64,000 nt of DNA from Moniliella sp. 'wahieum' (GCA_003971905.1 RSEE01000002.1:620001-684000), one strand, 5' to 3'; counted from the first letter of the stretch, positions 12,454 through 24,719 are shown. Notes: generated by a model not told the origin, from the sequence alone. A program made the numbers and translations.

Positions 12454-12628
12454 CTTATTCCTTGTCCACCAACGTCATCATTGTTGTTGCTTTTGCACCA
12501 CCTGCTTCCCGCCTTCCTCGTCCCGGCCCCATCTCTTGGTTCTCCCCGCCTGGTCTACATTGCACTGCCTTACGTCTCCATTCCCTCTCCCGTCACACTC
12601 CGTCCTCCTCGTCTGTATCGCTGTTGGA

Positions 12629-12630
<2 letters not shown>

Positions 12631-12657
<27 letters not shown>
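12631..12657 (+). repeat. Poly-C homopolymer, 27 nt
   Basis: Uninterrupted C run read directly. Other long C runs in the window are at 20193-20210 and at 46991-47004, the latter inside MCM3 intron 1. The length may be imprecise if the read technology miscounts homopolymers. Confidence 0.9.
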
Positions 12658-12659
<2 letters not shown>

Positions 12660-13544
12660 CCCCATCACCCCGCCCTCTTTCACTGTCCGTGCATTGCTTC
12701 TGCCGTACGTGCTCATTCCTTCTTGTACAACAGCGCGCCGTTGCGACCTGGCCCTGCCGCCTGTATACACAGACTCGCCCTCGCGGACCATATTGCCTTC
12801 GTTTGAGCTGGTTCGCAGCGCCATCGTACGTTCCCGCTTTATCCGCATTCCCCCCGCTTCTGCTGACCTTTTGTGGGTCGCATGCGTGGTGCATGCACCA
12901 TTTCGCTTGCCTTCGACCCACCCTTGTCTGTCTGCTCACTTTGGCTGTCTCGCTCCATGATGGTTTGCCTCGCCTGTGGTCCTCTCGCTTGGCTGGTCTG
13001 CCTTGCCATCGTATGTCCCCCGTCCTTCGCGTTTGGAGTGTCCTGCCACTTACACTGTTTGCCCAGCTGCTGCATGCACGGAATCCCACAATTGGGTCGT
13101 CTCTCCTTGTTCGCTTCGGATCATCTGACCTGTTTCGCCGTCGTACGTCCCTTCTGTCATATGCCGACGCTGTTCCTGACCTCGTCCGCCCTACCCGTGG
13201 CATTCCGACTTCACTTTTGCCCTCGCTACTGGCCGACTGATCGCCTGACCCGTGAGTCTCCGTCGCACATATTCTGTGTCTCTCGCTAGCCCTCTGTGTG
13301 GCTGATTTGGCCAGCTTCTCCCTAGTGCGCACTCCCCCACACATATCTGCCACTTGCTGTGTAGCTCACTGCTCTACTACGTTCGTGCTTCCGTCCTACG
13401 TCGCACCTAACCGTACTAGTTGCCGTGTAATCGCTTCCCAGCGAGATCTTCGAGTGCATTCTATAATACCTACAAAAATAACTGCCCTCCGCCCCTGTAA
13501 ATCTATTGTAGTTCTGCATCGATGCCAGCCTTAACCAGCCAGCC

Positions 13545-13690
13545 GGTTAGAGAGCCTACAAGCATGCATCCATCAACAGCTAAGCGTTTGGGTGCATTTG
13601 GGCTATGCGCTTGAGCGGGTTAGAGAGCCTACAAGCATGCATCCAATCAACAGCTAAGCGTTTGGGTGCATTTGGGCTATGCGCTTGAGC
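13545..13690 (+). repeat. Tandem duplication of a ~73-bp unit
   Basis: Two adjacent copies (about 13545-13617 and 13618-13690) begin GGTTAGAGAGCCTACAAGCA and end GGGCTATGCGCTTGAGC. They differ by a single inserted A (catccatc versus catccaatc). No coding role is visible. The near identity suggests a recent duplication or an assembly stutter. Confidence 0.92.
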
Positions 13691-14581
13691 GCATGTGACC
13701 AAACCACTTGACTTCATGTGGCCAAAGTGTCCAAAAACGTCCATCGGGAAGATTTACTCATTTTTGGCTGCTGATTTGGTTGACCGAAGCAAACTTTTTA
13801 ATTTTTCACGACTGCCCGTGATTTGGGAGGATAGGAATCTCGACTTGAAGCTTGCGGCATGTCTGATGCTGATGATCGATGAAGCTGATGAAGGTTCAAT
13901 TGAAGCTTGAAGTCATGCCGTGGGGTGGTTGATAATCCATGGGCGAGGACGATTTGGTGTGTGGGAAACACAACCGACACACGACACAGGGCACCTACTC
14001 ACCTGCCACGGGCATCGTGGGAAGGTTGCGCGCCAAGACGAAGGGAGCAAGCGGGGCACAGTTTCATTCAGTTCTCGGCAACTTCCCTCATCGGCTGCAC
14101 ACAGCGGCATCGGGTGGCCTTACACTGCCCCCGGGCGGAGCTTGGTAGGGACACAGCGGGGGCAAGAAGATGGCGTGCTGCTCCTGTTGGGGGCGATCGA
14201 CCCCATCGCACCGCGCCAGAGTCGCCGGCGAAGCCCAGCGCCAGTATGGGCCCAGCTGCGCTCCACGCGTACTCATCGATGAGCACTGGGCAGGTGCCTC
14301 GCCAGGTGGCTGATGGCTGGCAGCACGCGAGTGTGTGATGCGCAGGTGACGCACCCCCCTGCACACACATGCACGCCATGCCTGGCGCTGTGCGGGTGTG
14401 CCACTGCGCCACCCTCTGCGGCCGTGCCGGCCACGGTGGCGGTGTTGATCGCAGTGTCACGCGTCCCACCGGAATCCCGTGACCGCCACCGGGCGTGGCG
14501 GTGGCCTGGCTGGGTGTTGGGTCGGGTTGCGGCCGACCACAGCCAGCGCGATGGAACACCGCTGGCGAGCTGCCACCACCG

Positions 14582-14618
14582 CACCACCACCACCACCACC
14601 ACCACCACCACCACCACC
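14582..14618 (+). repeat. (CAC)n microsatellite in the FKS1 5' leader
   Basis: About twelve CAC units end 26 nt before the FKS1 start codon. Similar tracts precede Mad2 (27158-27191) and the gene starting at 31949 (31878-31945). Confidence 0.9.
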
Positions 14619-14644
14619 GCTGCGCCCCTCCCCCCCACACCACC

Positions 14645-17600
14645 ATGGCCAGCGCAGGCCCCCCCCGCCCCTCAGCAACGAGTCGCCATCCCTTCAACAT
14701 GGTCATCCAGCCCTAAACTCCAACCAGGACCCTGCGCCGCACCGAAGGCTTTCTGGCCAACGAAGGCTACTTTGCCAGCGAGCGCCCTCCCCCCAGCAGC
14801 GACTCTCATGGCCTACCTACAAGCACCCCTGCCGTACGACAAGTCGGCCGCCAATAGCACTATTCGCCCAGCGCCCTGCTGCCGGCTCCGCCACGTACTT
14901 AGCGGGCAACCCTTTCGGCGACGCACCTGTCCCCAACGCGATCCCTATCCGGCTTGGACGGCGGACCACAAATCCCCCCTCCAAGGAAGAGATCGAAGAC
15001 ATCTTTATTGACCTCGCGCCAACAAGTTCGGCTTCCACGCGACTCGATGCGCACATGTACGACCACCTCATGATCCTGCTTGACAGCCGCGCTAGCCGCA
15101 TGAGCCCATCATTGGGCCCTCGCAACGCTGCACGCCGACTACATTGGCGGAGAGCATCCAATTACGCAAGTGGTACTTTGCCTCCCAGCTCGACCTCGAC
15201 GATGCAATTGGCAAAGCTCAAAACCCTGGCTTGAGTCGCGCCACTAGCCTTCGGCGCCCTGGTAACCCCACGGGCCGTGCTGCCCTGCAGACCGCAAGCG
15301 CTAAAAGCCTCGAATCGGCCTCATCCCGTTGGCGTGATGCGATGCACCGCATGAACGATTATGACCGTCTTCGCCAAATCGCTCTCTGGCTCTGTGTTGG
15401 GGTGAGGGTGGGCAGGTCCGCTTTGTGCCCGAGTGTCTTTGCTTTATCTTCAAGTGTGCCGACGATTACTACCGCAGTCCAGAGTGCCAAGAGCGTCTTG
15501 ACCCAGTTCCTGAGGGCCTCTTTCTCCGTGCCGTTGTTCGTCCATTGTATCGTTTCCTCCGCGACCAAATCTTCGAAGTGGTTGATGGCAAATTCGTGAA
15601 GAAGGAAAAGGACCATGACCACATCATTGGGTATGACGATGTCAATCAGCTCTTTTGGTACCCTGAAGGCATCTCGCGTATCATCCTCCAGGACAAGACC
15701 CGCCTTGTCGACATCCCCCCTCAGCAGCGCTTCATGAAGTTTGACAAAATCGATTGGAATAATGTTTTCTTCAAGAACTATCGTGAGGCCCGCTCCTGGG
15801 GTCATGTGCTGGTCAATTTCAACCGTATCTGGATTCTTCATATCGCTGTTTTTTGGTTCACACTGCGTGCGTCTTACCCTTCCTCGATCCACTATGTACA
15901 CTGACCCTCATTCATATTGTACAGCGCCAACGCTCCCAAAGCTTATACGGATCAGGCGCCTTCGGTAGCCCAAAAGTTGACCGCGTCCGGCCTGGGCGGT
16001 GCTGTGGCGGTCTTTATCATGCTGCTTGCCACGGCCAGCGAGTGGCGCTACGTTGCCACAAACAAAAACAACTCTCATCTCCTCACTCGTACAATGTTCC
16101 TCCTGGTTTGCCTTGCCCTCACCATTGCTCCTGCCGTTTACGTTCATGGGTTCACTCACTCAGGCACTGTTCCAAACATCATTGGCTACGTCCATATTTG
16201 TGTTTCGGGCGTGATTACGGCTTTCTTGGCCATCGTTCCCAGTGGGAGAATGTTTGGGGATCGCGTGGCTGGCAAGGCGCGCAAATACCTGGCTAGTCAG
16301 ACGTTTACGGCCTCGTATCCTTCCCTAAGTCCTTCGCACCGTTTGGCCAGCATTGCGCTATGGGTTTTGGTCTTTGGCTGCAAGTTGACCGAGTCGTACT
16401 TTTTCCTCACTCTCTCGTTCCGGGATCCCTTTGCGATCATGGTGCGGATGACTGTGCAGAACTGCGATGACCGTTATTTTGGCCACGGGTTGTGCAAGAA
16501 CCAGCCTATGTTCACACTGGTCATCATGACCATCATGGACTGTGTTCTCTTTTTCCTCGACACGTACCTTTGGCACGTCATTTGGAGTACCGTCTTCAGT
16601 ATCGGCTGGGCCTTCCGTATGGGCATCTCCATTTGGACTCCCTGGAGTGACGTGTACCAGCGTCTGCCTAAACGGATCTACTCCAAAATCCTTGCCACTG
16701 CTGACATGGAGGTCAAGTACAAGCCCAAGATTCTCGTTTCCCAAGTTTGGAACGCTGTGATCATTTCCATGTACCGTGAGCATCTGTTGAGCATCGAGCA
16801 TGTCCAACGACTGCTGTACCACCAAGTTCCCATGGACGATGGGAAGCGTATGCTCCGTGCACCCGCCTCTTTATTAGCCAGAAAGACAAGGGCGCCAAAC
16901 CTGAATTTTTCCCCAAGGGGTCCGAAGCGGATCGCCGGATCAGCTTCTTTGCCCAGTCGCTCACACTCGATCTACCTGAACCCATTCCGATTGACGCTAT
17001 GCCTACATTCACCGTGCTCACGCCCCACTATTCCGAAAAGATTCTCTTTCGCTTCGGGAGATTATCCGTGAGGAGGACCAAAACACCCGAGTGACGCTCC
17101 TCGAGTACCTCAAGCAGCTCCATCCTATTGAATGGGACAACTTTGTCAAGGACACCAAAATTCTTGCGGAAGAGTCGGCGGCATTTGCGGGCAGTTCACC
17201 CTTTGACAATGAAAAGGGATCGGCCCATAGCAAGAAAACGGACGATCTCCCCTTCTACTGCATTGGCTTCAAGAGTGCCGCACCCGAGTACACTCTCCGC
17301 ACTCGGATCTGGGCCTCGCTTCGGGCCCAAACGGTTTATCGCACGGTTTCAGGATTCATGAACTATGCCAAGGCGATCAAACTGCTCTACCGTGTGGAAA
17401 ACCCCGAGGTGGTGCAGCTGTTTGGAGGAAACACAGAGAAGCTGGAGCGAGAACTGGAGCGGATGAGTCGTCGCAAGTTTAAGTACGTCATTACGATGCA
17501 ACGGTACTCCAAGTTTAACAAGGAGGAGCACGAGAACGCTGAGTTCCTTCTGCGTGCCTACCCCGACTTGCAAATTGCCTTCCTTGACGAGGAGGCGCCC

Positions 17601-20012
17601 CGCAAGGAGGGAGGCGAATCGCGTTGGTTCTCCTGCTTGGTCGATGGACACAGCGAGGGTACTGCCCAATGGCAAGCGTCGTCCCAAGTTTAAGATTGAG
17701 CTACCGGGCAACCCGATTCTCGGTGACGGCAAGTCGGATAACCAGAACCACGCCATCGTCTTCCACCGCGGCGAGTATGTCCAGGTGATCGATGCGAACC
17801 AGGAAACTATCTGGAGGAGTGCCTCAAAATCCGCTCTGTTCTCGGTGAATTTGAGTCGTTTACCGTCTCCAACGCCGATCCGTACGGGAAGAACCACATG
17901 GAGCACAGTAAGAACCCGGTCGCCATTCTCGGTGCGCGCGAGTACATTTACTCTGAAAACATTGGTTTGCTTGGTGACAATGCTGCGGGCAAGGAGCAGA
18001 CGTTTGGTACGCTTTCAGGGCGTGGATTGGCCCAAATTGGCGGCAAGTTGCATTATGGACACCCTGACTTCCTTAACGCGATCTTCATGACGACTCGGGG
18101 TGGCGTGTCCAAGGCCCAAAAGGGACTGCACCTCAACGAGGACATCTATGCTGGTATGACAGCTTTCTCTCGTGGTGGCCGAATCAAGCACTGCGAGTAT
18201 TACCAATGTGGCAAGGGGCGTGACTTGGGCTTTGGCACCATTCTCAACTTTACCACCAAATTGGGTAACGGTATGGGCGAGCAATTCCTCTCGCGCGAAT
18301 ACTACTACATGGGCACCCAGTTGCCCATGGATCGTTTCCTCACGTTCTACTACGGCCATCCAGGGTTCACTCTCAACAACTGCATGGTTATTGGCAGTAT
18401 GCAGCTGTTGATGTTGGCGATGGTGTACATTGGTACGCTCAACAGTACTCTGGCTATCTGCAAGGTGACCGAAGACAACTTTATCATCGGTACCAATGGC
18501 TGCTACTACCTCAATCCCGTCTTTGCCTGGGTCAAAACCATCATCTCCATCTTCCTTGTCTTTGCGATTGCCTTCCTCCCACTCTTTATGACGGAGCTAT
18601 GCGAGCGGGGTGCAGTGTCGGCGGCGGTACGTCTCTTGAAGCAGTTCCTCTCCCTTTCGCCCATCTTCGAAGTCTTCTCGACCCAGATTTACTCCTCCTC
18701 CCTCATTTCGAACTTGACGTTTGGAGGGGCACGGTACATTGCCACTGGCCGTGGGTTCGCAACTACCCGCCAGAGCTTTGCCTTGCTCTTTAGCCGCTTC
18801 GCTGGCCCATCCATTACATGGGCACCCGGCTCACCCTGCTGCTCCTTTACGTGACACTCACATTATGGATCCCCCACTTGATCTAGTAAGTTGCACCACT
18901 GTTTCTGTTGATGGTCCTCGCTGACCTCTTTCCCAGCTTCTGGATTTCCATCACAGCGCTCGTCATTGCACCCTTTGTCTTTAACCCCCACCAGTTCTCG
19001 GTGGCCGACTTTTTCATTGACTACCGCGAGTTCCTCCGTGGATGAGTCGTGGAAACAGTCGTGCTCACGCCAATAGCTGGGTAGGGTACTGCCGTCTAAG
19101 TCGCACCAAGGTGACCGGCTACAAGAAGAAACGCCTTGGCCATCCATCGGAAAAGTTAGCTGGCGATGTTCCGCGGCCGGCTGGCGAACGATTCTGTTTG
19201 CCGAATGTCTTTTCCCCATTTCCACCGCGATCATCTTGTTGTGGCCTACTCGTTTGTCAAGTCATTCCATGGCCCCAATTCGCCTCCTCAGGGCGCCATC
19301 ACAACGCATTCTCATCTTTGCCCTGTGCCCTCTGGCCTGGAACGCGGCCGTGCTGCTGGTGGGGTTCATTATCAGCTTGACGCTGGGTCCTGCTTTGAGC
19401 AACAGCTGCGTCAAGTTTGGTTCGTATGTCGCCTCCATTGCGCATTTCCTCGCGGTGTGGGAATGATCTTCTTCTTTGAGTTTTTCTGGGTGATTGAGAT
19501 GTGGAACGCAAGCCACGCCGTGTTGGGGTTGATCGCGGTGATTGCGATCCAACGTGCCATTTTCAAGATCCTCATTGCACTCGTCTTGTCGCGCGAGAGA
19601 TGAAGACGACGAGACGAGACGAACCGGGCGTGGTGGACAGGTCGGTGGTACGGCCGTGGGTTGGGCGGACACGCATGGAGCCAACCACTTCGTGAATTTG
19701 TAGTCAAGATCATCGAGATGGGCAGTTACTCGGGCGACTTTATTCTTTGCCACTTGATCCTCTTTGCCTTGTCTGTACCGCTGCTGATCCCCTTTGTCAA
19801 CCGGATCCATTCGATGGGTCTCTTCTGGCTCCGCCCCAGTCGGCAAATCACCAGCCCATCTTCTCCATGCGCCAGAGGAAGCAGCGTCGCTCCATCGTCT
19901 TCCGCTTTGGTATCATTTTCCTTCTTGCCTTTGGCGTCTTTGTCGCGCTCATCGCCGTGCCCCTCGCCTTGCGCGCAGCTCGACCAACCTGCATCCCAAT
20001 TTGCAGATTTAA
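14645..20012 (+). CDS. FKS1: 1,3-beta-glucan synthase catalytic subunit (frameshifted, introns)
   Basis: Makes the cell-wall polymer 1,3-beta-glucan from UDP-glucose at the plasma membrane; target of echinocandins. The start at 14645 (caccATGGcc) follows a CAC tract. The FKS1 N-terminal domain begins at [15 protein letters not shown] (about 14980) and runs through [28 protein letters not shown] and [16 protein letters not shown]. Membrane segments follow (about 15840-16600), with [20 protein letters not shown]. The large catalytic domain holds [28 protein letters not shown] and the [11 protein letters not shown] to [17 protein letters not shown] stretch. The C-terminal multi-pass part holds [34 protein letters not shown] and [15 protein letters not shown]. 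Introns seen: 15867-15924 and 18885-18936. Drug hot spot 1 reads FLTLSFRDP (16403-16429); the hot spot 2 equivalent reads FAWVKTII (18522-18545). The length of about 1760 aa is normal. Many single-base losses break the frame, three of them at about 15115-15170. The stop at 20012 is inferred. Confidence 0.96.
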
Positions 20013-20642
20013 TTTGTTACGCCCCCTGGCCAGTCCTCAGTTCTCAGGCCTCGTGCTTCTTCCCCTTGCTTGGGGGGTTTCCCCGCTTGGACCAGTGGGG
20101 TTCCTCCTCGTGACGGATCTCGTTCTTGCGCACCAGGTTTGTTGTCCTGTTGTCCTCCCTTCGCCTCGGAACACTGCTCTCCCCCGTCGTCACCCCCCCC
20201 CCCCCCCCCCTGGAGTTCCAAGATCATTTGTAGCACAACCATCTCGCTTCCTACTCGCGGGCGAGTCTTGTCCCTCTCCCTTCTCTCGTCCCTCTCTCCC
20301 TCGCCCCCTCACCCTCTTTCTCTTTCCCTCTCACCCGCACGCTCTTTTCGCTCGAGTGGTAACCTGCACCCTACCCCCACCCCCCTCTTTCGTCTTTCTC
20401 ATCTCTTCTCATCGCACCCATCCCCATGCTGCGTTTGCACGCGCCCTCCCCACTCGTGCTATGACTTTCGAGTCAGTTCCCTTTTGGCACTCCGCGACCC
20501 TACTACTTCATTATCTCTCTCCGCTCTACTGGTAGACTAGCTTACCATAGCGTACTGGTACCGCAGTCTCTCGTATGCGCTTGTGGCTCCCCTCTTCCCT
20601 GAATCGCCGTGAAATGGACCTTTTGCAGTTTAGTTCAACGTC

Positions 20643-20682
20643 CTCTCTCTCTCTCTCTCCATCCCTCTCTCTCTCTCTCGCT
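20643..20682 (+). repeat. (CT)n microsatellite
   Basis: Two CT runs separated by CCATCC, read directly; intergenic, upstream of the EB1 gene. Confidence 0.85.
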
Positions 20683-20937
20683 CCATCGCGTCTCGATTGT
20701 GCCACATTGTCCGTTTGAGGTGGGCAGGCACCGCATCCTGTATTGTTTCGAGATACCTGCCCATTGGGTGGGCTGACCCCTTGAATGACATGTGACATGG
20801 CGTCGAACGCTTCGCGTCTGCAGTCCCCGATGGTGGGCGGGCGACTTGGTTCACTCGAAGGCTTGAAGCTTGACCTGAGGGGTCGGCCGACCCACTTGAG
20901 CGGCGAACGTGGGAGAATGATTAACGAGTAATGAACA

Positions 20938-20949
20938 TTGAACGTTCAA
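20938..20949. promoter_or_regulatory. TTGAACGTTCAA palindrome upstream of EB1
   Basis: A perfect 12-bp inverted repeat in the EB1 promoter, flanked on the right by a further GGTTGAAC. Its half AACGTTCAA recurs at 44108, 46517, 46578 and 56186, and as TTGAACGTT at 1502. A dyad of this kind would suit a dimeric transcription factor; that is inference. Confidence 0.45.
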
Positions 20950-21143
20950 GGTTGAACCCTAGCGTGTTGGTGTTGTTTCTTCCGCGTGGCACACTGCCCC
21001 TGTGCAAGCGGCGCGGGGAGGACGCGCATTCCGACAGTCCCCCCTGCCTGCGCCTGCGCTGGGGCTGGCGTGAGCCGACGCAGCTAACCGGGCGGGCACG
21101 CCGGACCCCACCACCCCACGTACCCACCCCGTTGTCTGCTGCG

Positions 21144-22288
21144 ATGGGCGAGTCGCGTACCGAGTTGATTGCCTGGCTCAACGAGCTGCTTGGCCTGGGC
21201 TACACCAAGGTCGAGCAGTGCGGAACGGGCGCAGCGTATGCCCAGATCATTGATAGCATCTATGGCAACGTGCCTATGAGCAAGCTCAATTGGACGGCCA
21301 AGATGGAGTACGAGTTTCTCGGCAAACAAGGTGCTTCAAGATGTGTTTAAGCGCAACAAGATCGCTAAACCCATCCCGGTCGAACGCCTGACCAAGTGCA
21401 AAATGCAGGACAATCTCGAGTGGCTTCAATGGAGCAAGGTACGTCCCTTTCCTTTCCCTCCTTCCTCCACGCATGCTGCCATTGCCATGTCCGAGCCCGA
21501 GCCCGAACCGTGATGCCCCCCCCCGTCCCCCTGCCCCTTCCGCCTTCCTCCCTCTAACCATACCCATCGTTCCTCAATGACTAGAAATTCTGGGACGCCA
21601 ACTACCCCGGTGGCGAGTACGATGCCGAAGGTCGTCGGCACGGGCCGCCGCTGTGCTCCACCGCTGCATGGGCAGGCAACTGTAGGTGCGCCCGGGGCGT
21701 GCGTCCTTCCGGCGCGACCAGCCGTCCTACTGCCAGGGTAAGCGCTACGTCGTCCTGCTCCGCGGAGAGGTACGGCGCCCCGTGCGGCGGGCACGGTGCG
21801 TACACGTCCTGCAGGCTCGGCGTCAGCCTCGGTCTCGCTCGCAGCGCAACAGCAGCATGAAGAGGACGCAGCGGCCGTGGCAGCGTTGACGACCGAGGTG
21901 GAAGAGGGAGGAGAGCATTGGCGTGATTGAACATGAGCGGGATTTTACTTTGACAAGTTGCGGGAGATGGAAATCATCGTCTCGGATCGTCTTGCCGCGA
22001 GCGAGACGCATGCCCAAGCGGTGGCGGAAGGTCGAGAGGCTGACGTGGCCGATATCCCGGCCCGACCGAGGCCGAACTCGAGATTCTGCGCCGCATCCAG
22101 GAAATCATGTATGCTACCGACGAAGGGTTCACTGTCCCGGACGAAGCAGAGGTACGTGACGTGCTCCGCCTTAACGGTAATGGCAACTGCAGTTGCAATG
22201 CAATTGCGCCTATACAGCTCGTTACTGACCAACTTGTGTTTTATCAATCCAGGCGGCTGTCGATGAGGAACAAATGTTTGAGTTCTGA
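21144..22288 (+). CDS. BIM1: EB1-family microtubule plus-end tracking protein (Bim1/Mal3)
   Basis: EB1 proteins bind growing microtubule plus ends and recruit partners for spindle positioning and polarity. Start at 21144 (gcgATGGgc). The calponin-homology domain reads MGESRTELIAWLNELLGLGY, GTGAAYAQIIDSIYGNVPMS, LQDVFKRNKIAKPIPVERL and NLEWLQWSK. An intron at 21439-21584 (146 nt, GTACGT...CTAG) leads to KFWDANYPGGEYDAEGRR. After a variable linker the EB homology domain appears as KLREMEIIVSDRL (about 21955) and RRIQEIMYATDEGFTVPDEA (about 22090-22150). A second intron starts GTACGTGACGTGC at about 22153 and ends TCCAG before AAVDEEQMFEF and the stop at 22288. The acidic/aromatic C-terminus suits recognition by CAP-Gly partners. 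Single-base shifts occur near 21330, 21660-21950 and 22060. Family assignment is secure. Confidence 0.93.
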
Positions 22289-22310
22289 ATCGATGTACTA
22301 TCCTTTTGCG

Positions 22311-22390
22311 TTTGCTTTTTGCTTTACTTTGGCTTTACTTTGGCTTTGGCTTTGGCTTTGGCTTTGGCTTTGGCTTTGGCTGTGGCTTCT
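22311..22390 (+). repeat. GGCTTT hexamer repeat 3' of EB1
   Basis: About ten near-perfect GGCTTT/ACTTT units directly downstream of the EB1 stop codon, probably in the 3' UTR or spacer. Confidence 0.85.
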
Positions 22391-24719
22391 GTTTCTGGGT
22401 TGGCAGCAACTAACATCGACAACCGCCCTCCTCCACTGATAGCATCGGTCCCTCTCGTTGTCTCTGGCTGTGGGGATGCGAGTGGATTGATGCTCTGATA
22501 GATCCCCTAGCCCATGGGAATGCGGTGGGAGTCCAGCTGGCCCGGCCTAAATATAATACCAACCAGGACGGCCTAATGCGCTTGGGAAGGACCTACTGAG
22601 TGATGGTGCTTGAAGCTGTTCCACTTGAACGTGCCGGCCCCAGACTGCATAGTAATTGTGCCTTTGGCTGACTTGTATCCTTTTTGTACTTTCTTCCTTC
22701 GCTGAGAAGTACGCCTACAGTGACCAAGGGTCCTCGCTTCGTTGTACCGTGGGGGTAGTAGCGCAATAAATAACGTACGCGTCTCACCCTGGCAAGCCTC
22801 GTTTAGCATCACAGAAAGAATCGCTGAAAACGTGCGGATACGGTCCAACCGTGCCACGCTGATTGTTTTGGTGGTGTTGTGGTGGGCGTGGGGGAGCTGA
22901 AATCAGCAGGAGAAAAATACAAGCAAACAGGAAATATGAACGACAGGAGGGGCGAAAAGGGGGACAAAAGTGAGGTCTGAGATCTGATATCAGAGAGGCG
23001 ACATCTGATGTCGCGAGTCGGGGGGAAAGAGTATATATGTATCGTAACTAGATTTGACGGTGAGGTCGCGCTTAGCACAGCGCAATGGCGATGGCAGCCA
23101 TGTACAGCGCAGACACGTCGGGCGCCACTGCACCCGACCCAATAACCCACACCACACCACACCAATCCCACCAAATCAAGCCAAGCCAACACAATCCAAA
23201 CCCAAATCCAAATCCAAATCCAACCGTCAGTCTCTCCTACGCCTGCTCTCTCGCTCGAGATGGGCAGGAAACAGCGTACCGTGCACGCGCAACTTGCGCC
23301 GCAGACTGGCAGGCACTTTATCAATGTACGCCCACGTATGGTTCCTCAAGTGGGGGGCGGGTGCACGCACCACCCACGCAAGTTCCACTCCACCTGTAAT
23401 GTGCCCAAGTTGCACTCGGGGGCAAACACCACCACGGCGCTACCTGGCGGTGCATCGTGAGTCCACAGCGGGTGGTCGGGGGGGGAGCGGGTTGAAATGG
23501 ATGGAATGTCGGGGCAAATGCGACAGGGCGCCCGTCATGCGAACACCTCTTGTCCCGACGGCCGCAGCGCAATGCGTTCCTTGCCGTCGCACCGTACACC
23601 AACGTCAGAACTACCTCCCCCGTGGCAGGACTGCGCAGGTGGTATTGGACCGGGTGGCGGGCGGCGGTTGCTCCAGCGCCGCGTGTGCTTGCCGCAGCGA
23701 CGAGAAGGGCAAATCAGGGATCACCAGCGGTTCTCGTGTGGCCGCATCCTTTCAGAGTGCAGGGTTAGAAGCTGCGATTTCCCGACAATTCAGCAAGACA
23801 GGACGCACCGTTACGGTCAAGTACGTGCTGAAGGTGCCCTTGAGAGCGATGACAAGCAGTTTGGCCGTGGCGAAGAGGAATGGATCAGCAAAGTACGGCG
23901 GCAGCGTCTCGTGTTCGGTGCGCGTCTCGGGGGGGACGGAGGCGCGGTGCGGTGGCAGAAGATGGAGGGCTGGGTCGAGGGGGGTGGGGGGGTGGGGCTG
24001 AGGGCCAGCACTGAGGGGGGGAGCAGAGTACCCGGGGGGAGACGCACTGGCCCACAGCAGGCCCCCCTCGGCGGGTGGCGAGGGCGGGTGGGCGTGGAGC
24101 GGGGTGTGGGCGCTGGGGGCAGGCTGGGAGGCGGGGCGGGGCGGGCGGCGGCGGCGCAGGGGGGCGAGGAGGGAGCGGTGGTGGGCCAGGCGGGCAGGCG
24201 CAGGGGTGTAGGCGGGGGGCGGCGCACTCATCGCGCATCGCAGCTGCGGGGGTTGTGCACTGGCGAGGGAGGCGCGTATATATAACTGCCCATGGGGCGA
24301 GCGCAGGCTGCTTCCTAAGGCCTACCTAAGGCCTAATGGCGCTGTGTTTAATTGTGCCTGACGCCCGCGGCAGGGCCCCGCAGCTCTATCGGCGTGCTGC
24401 CGTGCCTGCCCAGCTTGGCAGGCGCCGCCCGGGGGCAGTGTCGGAGTCGGGCGTCTGTGCGGCGCTGGGCGAGCGGGCGTGGGGTGCGTGCAGGCGCCCG
24501 TGTGGTCGCGTATATCCTTGCTCTCTCCCGCCCCCTCCATCCACCCGCACCCCGCAGCTCGGCCGTCTCCCCACCGCCTCCCCCACCCCTGTGGCCCCGC
24601 ACCCCACACGCGTCCCATCTCCCAGTATAGACATCGCATCCCACGTTAAAACGCCACCTGCCAATGCGCCCCCCCCAACAATCACAGTACACATCAAATA
24701 TCTTCTTCCCACCCGGCCG
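22391..24719. other. Unresolved GC-rich region, possible small genes
   Basis: I cannot assemble a recognisable protein here. Short open stretches exist on both strands: on plus, GQETAYRARATCAADWQALY at about 23262-23320; on minus, a frame of about 95 codons ending at 22573. A CAAATC repeat lies at 23190-23222. The right part (23880-24680) is very G-rich on the plus strand. A TATATATA stretch at 24274-24281 could serve as a TATA element for the minus-strand frame starting at 24231. Confidence 0.35.
23752..24231 (-). CDS. Possible hypothetical protein with a hydrophobic segment
   Basis: A minus-strand frame of 159 codons starts at 24231 with MSAPPPAYTPAP, about 40 bp downstream of a TATATATA stretch. 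It is Pro/Ala-rich at first, then reads LPPYFADPFLFATAKLLVIA followed by LKGTFSTYLTVTV, the only part with protein-like composition and a plausible membrane helix. The Pro-rich half may simply reflect G-rich DNA. No family recognised; it could be the first exon of a longer gene, or spurious. Confidence 0.25.
   Translation of the reverse strand: MSAPPPAYTPAPARLAHHRSLLAPLRRRRPPRPASQPAPSAHTPLHAHPPSPPAEGGLLWASASPPGYSAPPLSAGPQPHPPTPLDPALHLLPPHRASVPPETRTEHETLPPYFADPFLFATAKLLVIALKGTFSTYLTVTVRPVLLNCREIAASNPAL

Larger units (their letters stand above)
12454..14644. other. Intergenic region with poly-C tract, tandem duplication and (CAC)n leader
   Basis: Long frames on both strands between 12430 and 13350 translate into Cys/Leu/Pro- or Arg/Gly-rich sequence spanning the poly-C tract and are not convincing. 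The stretch contains a 27-nt C run, a tandem 73-bp duplication and, at its right end, the (CAC)n leader of FKS1. Confidence 0.5.
20013..21143. other. Intergenic region between FKS1 and EB1
   Basis: Holds a C run (20193-20210), C/T-rich DNA (20240-20420), a CT microsatellite (about 20643-20682), an ATGACATGTGACATGG word (20785-20800), and the perfect 12-bp palindrome TTGAACGTTCAA (20938-20949) about 195 bp before the EB1 start codon. No gene seen. Confidence 0.55.

Noticed and set aside
12478-13353. 291-codon open frame on the minus strand
   Set aside because: It runs through the poly-C tract as a Gly run and has Arg/Gly/Thr-rich low-complexity composition with no motif; the plus-strand frame opposite is equally poor.
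14582-14716. A poly-His N-terminus for FKS1 by extending the frame upstream through the CAC repeat
   Set aside because: The strong CCACCATGG context at 14645 and the same repeat-before-ATG layout in two other genes favour the repeat being untranslated.
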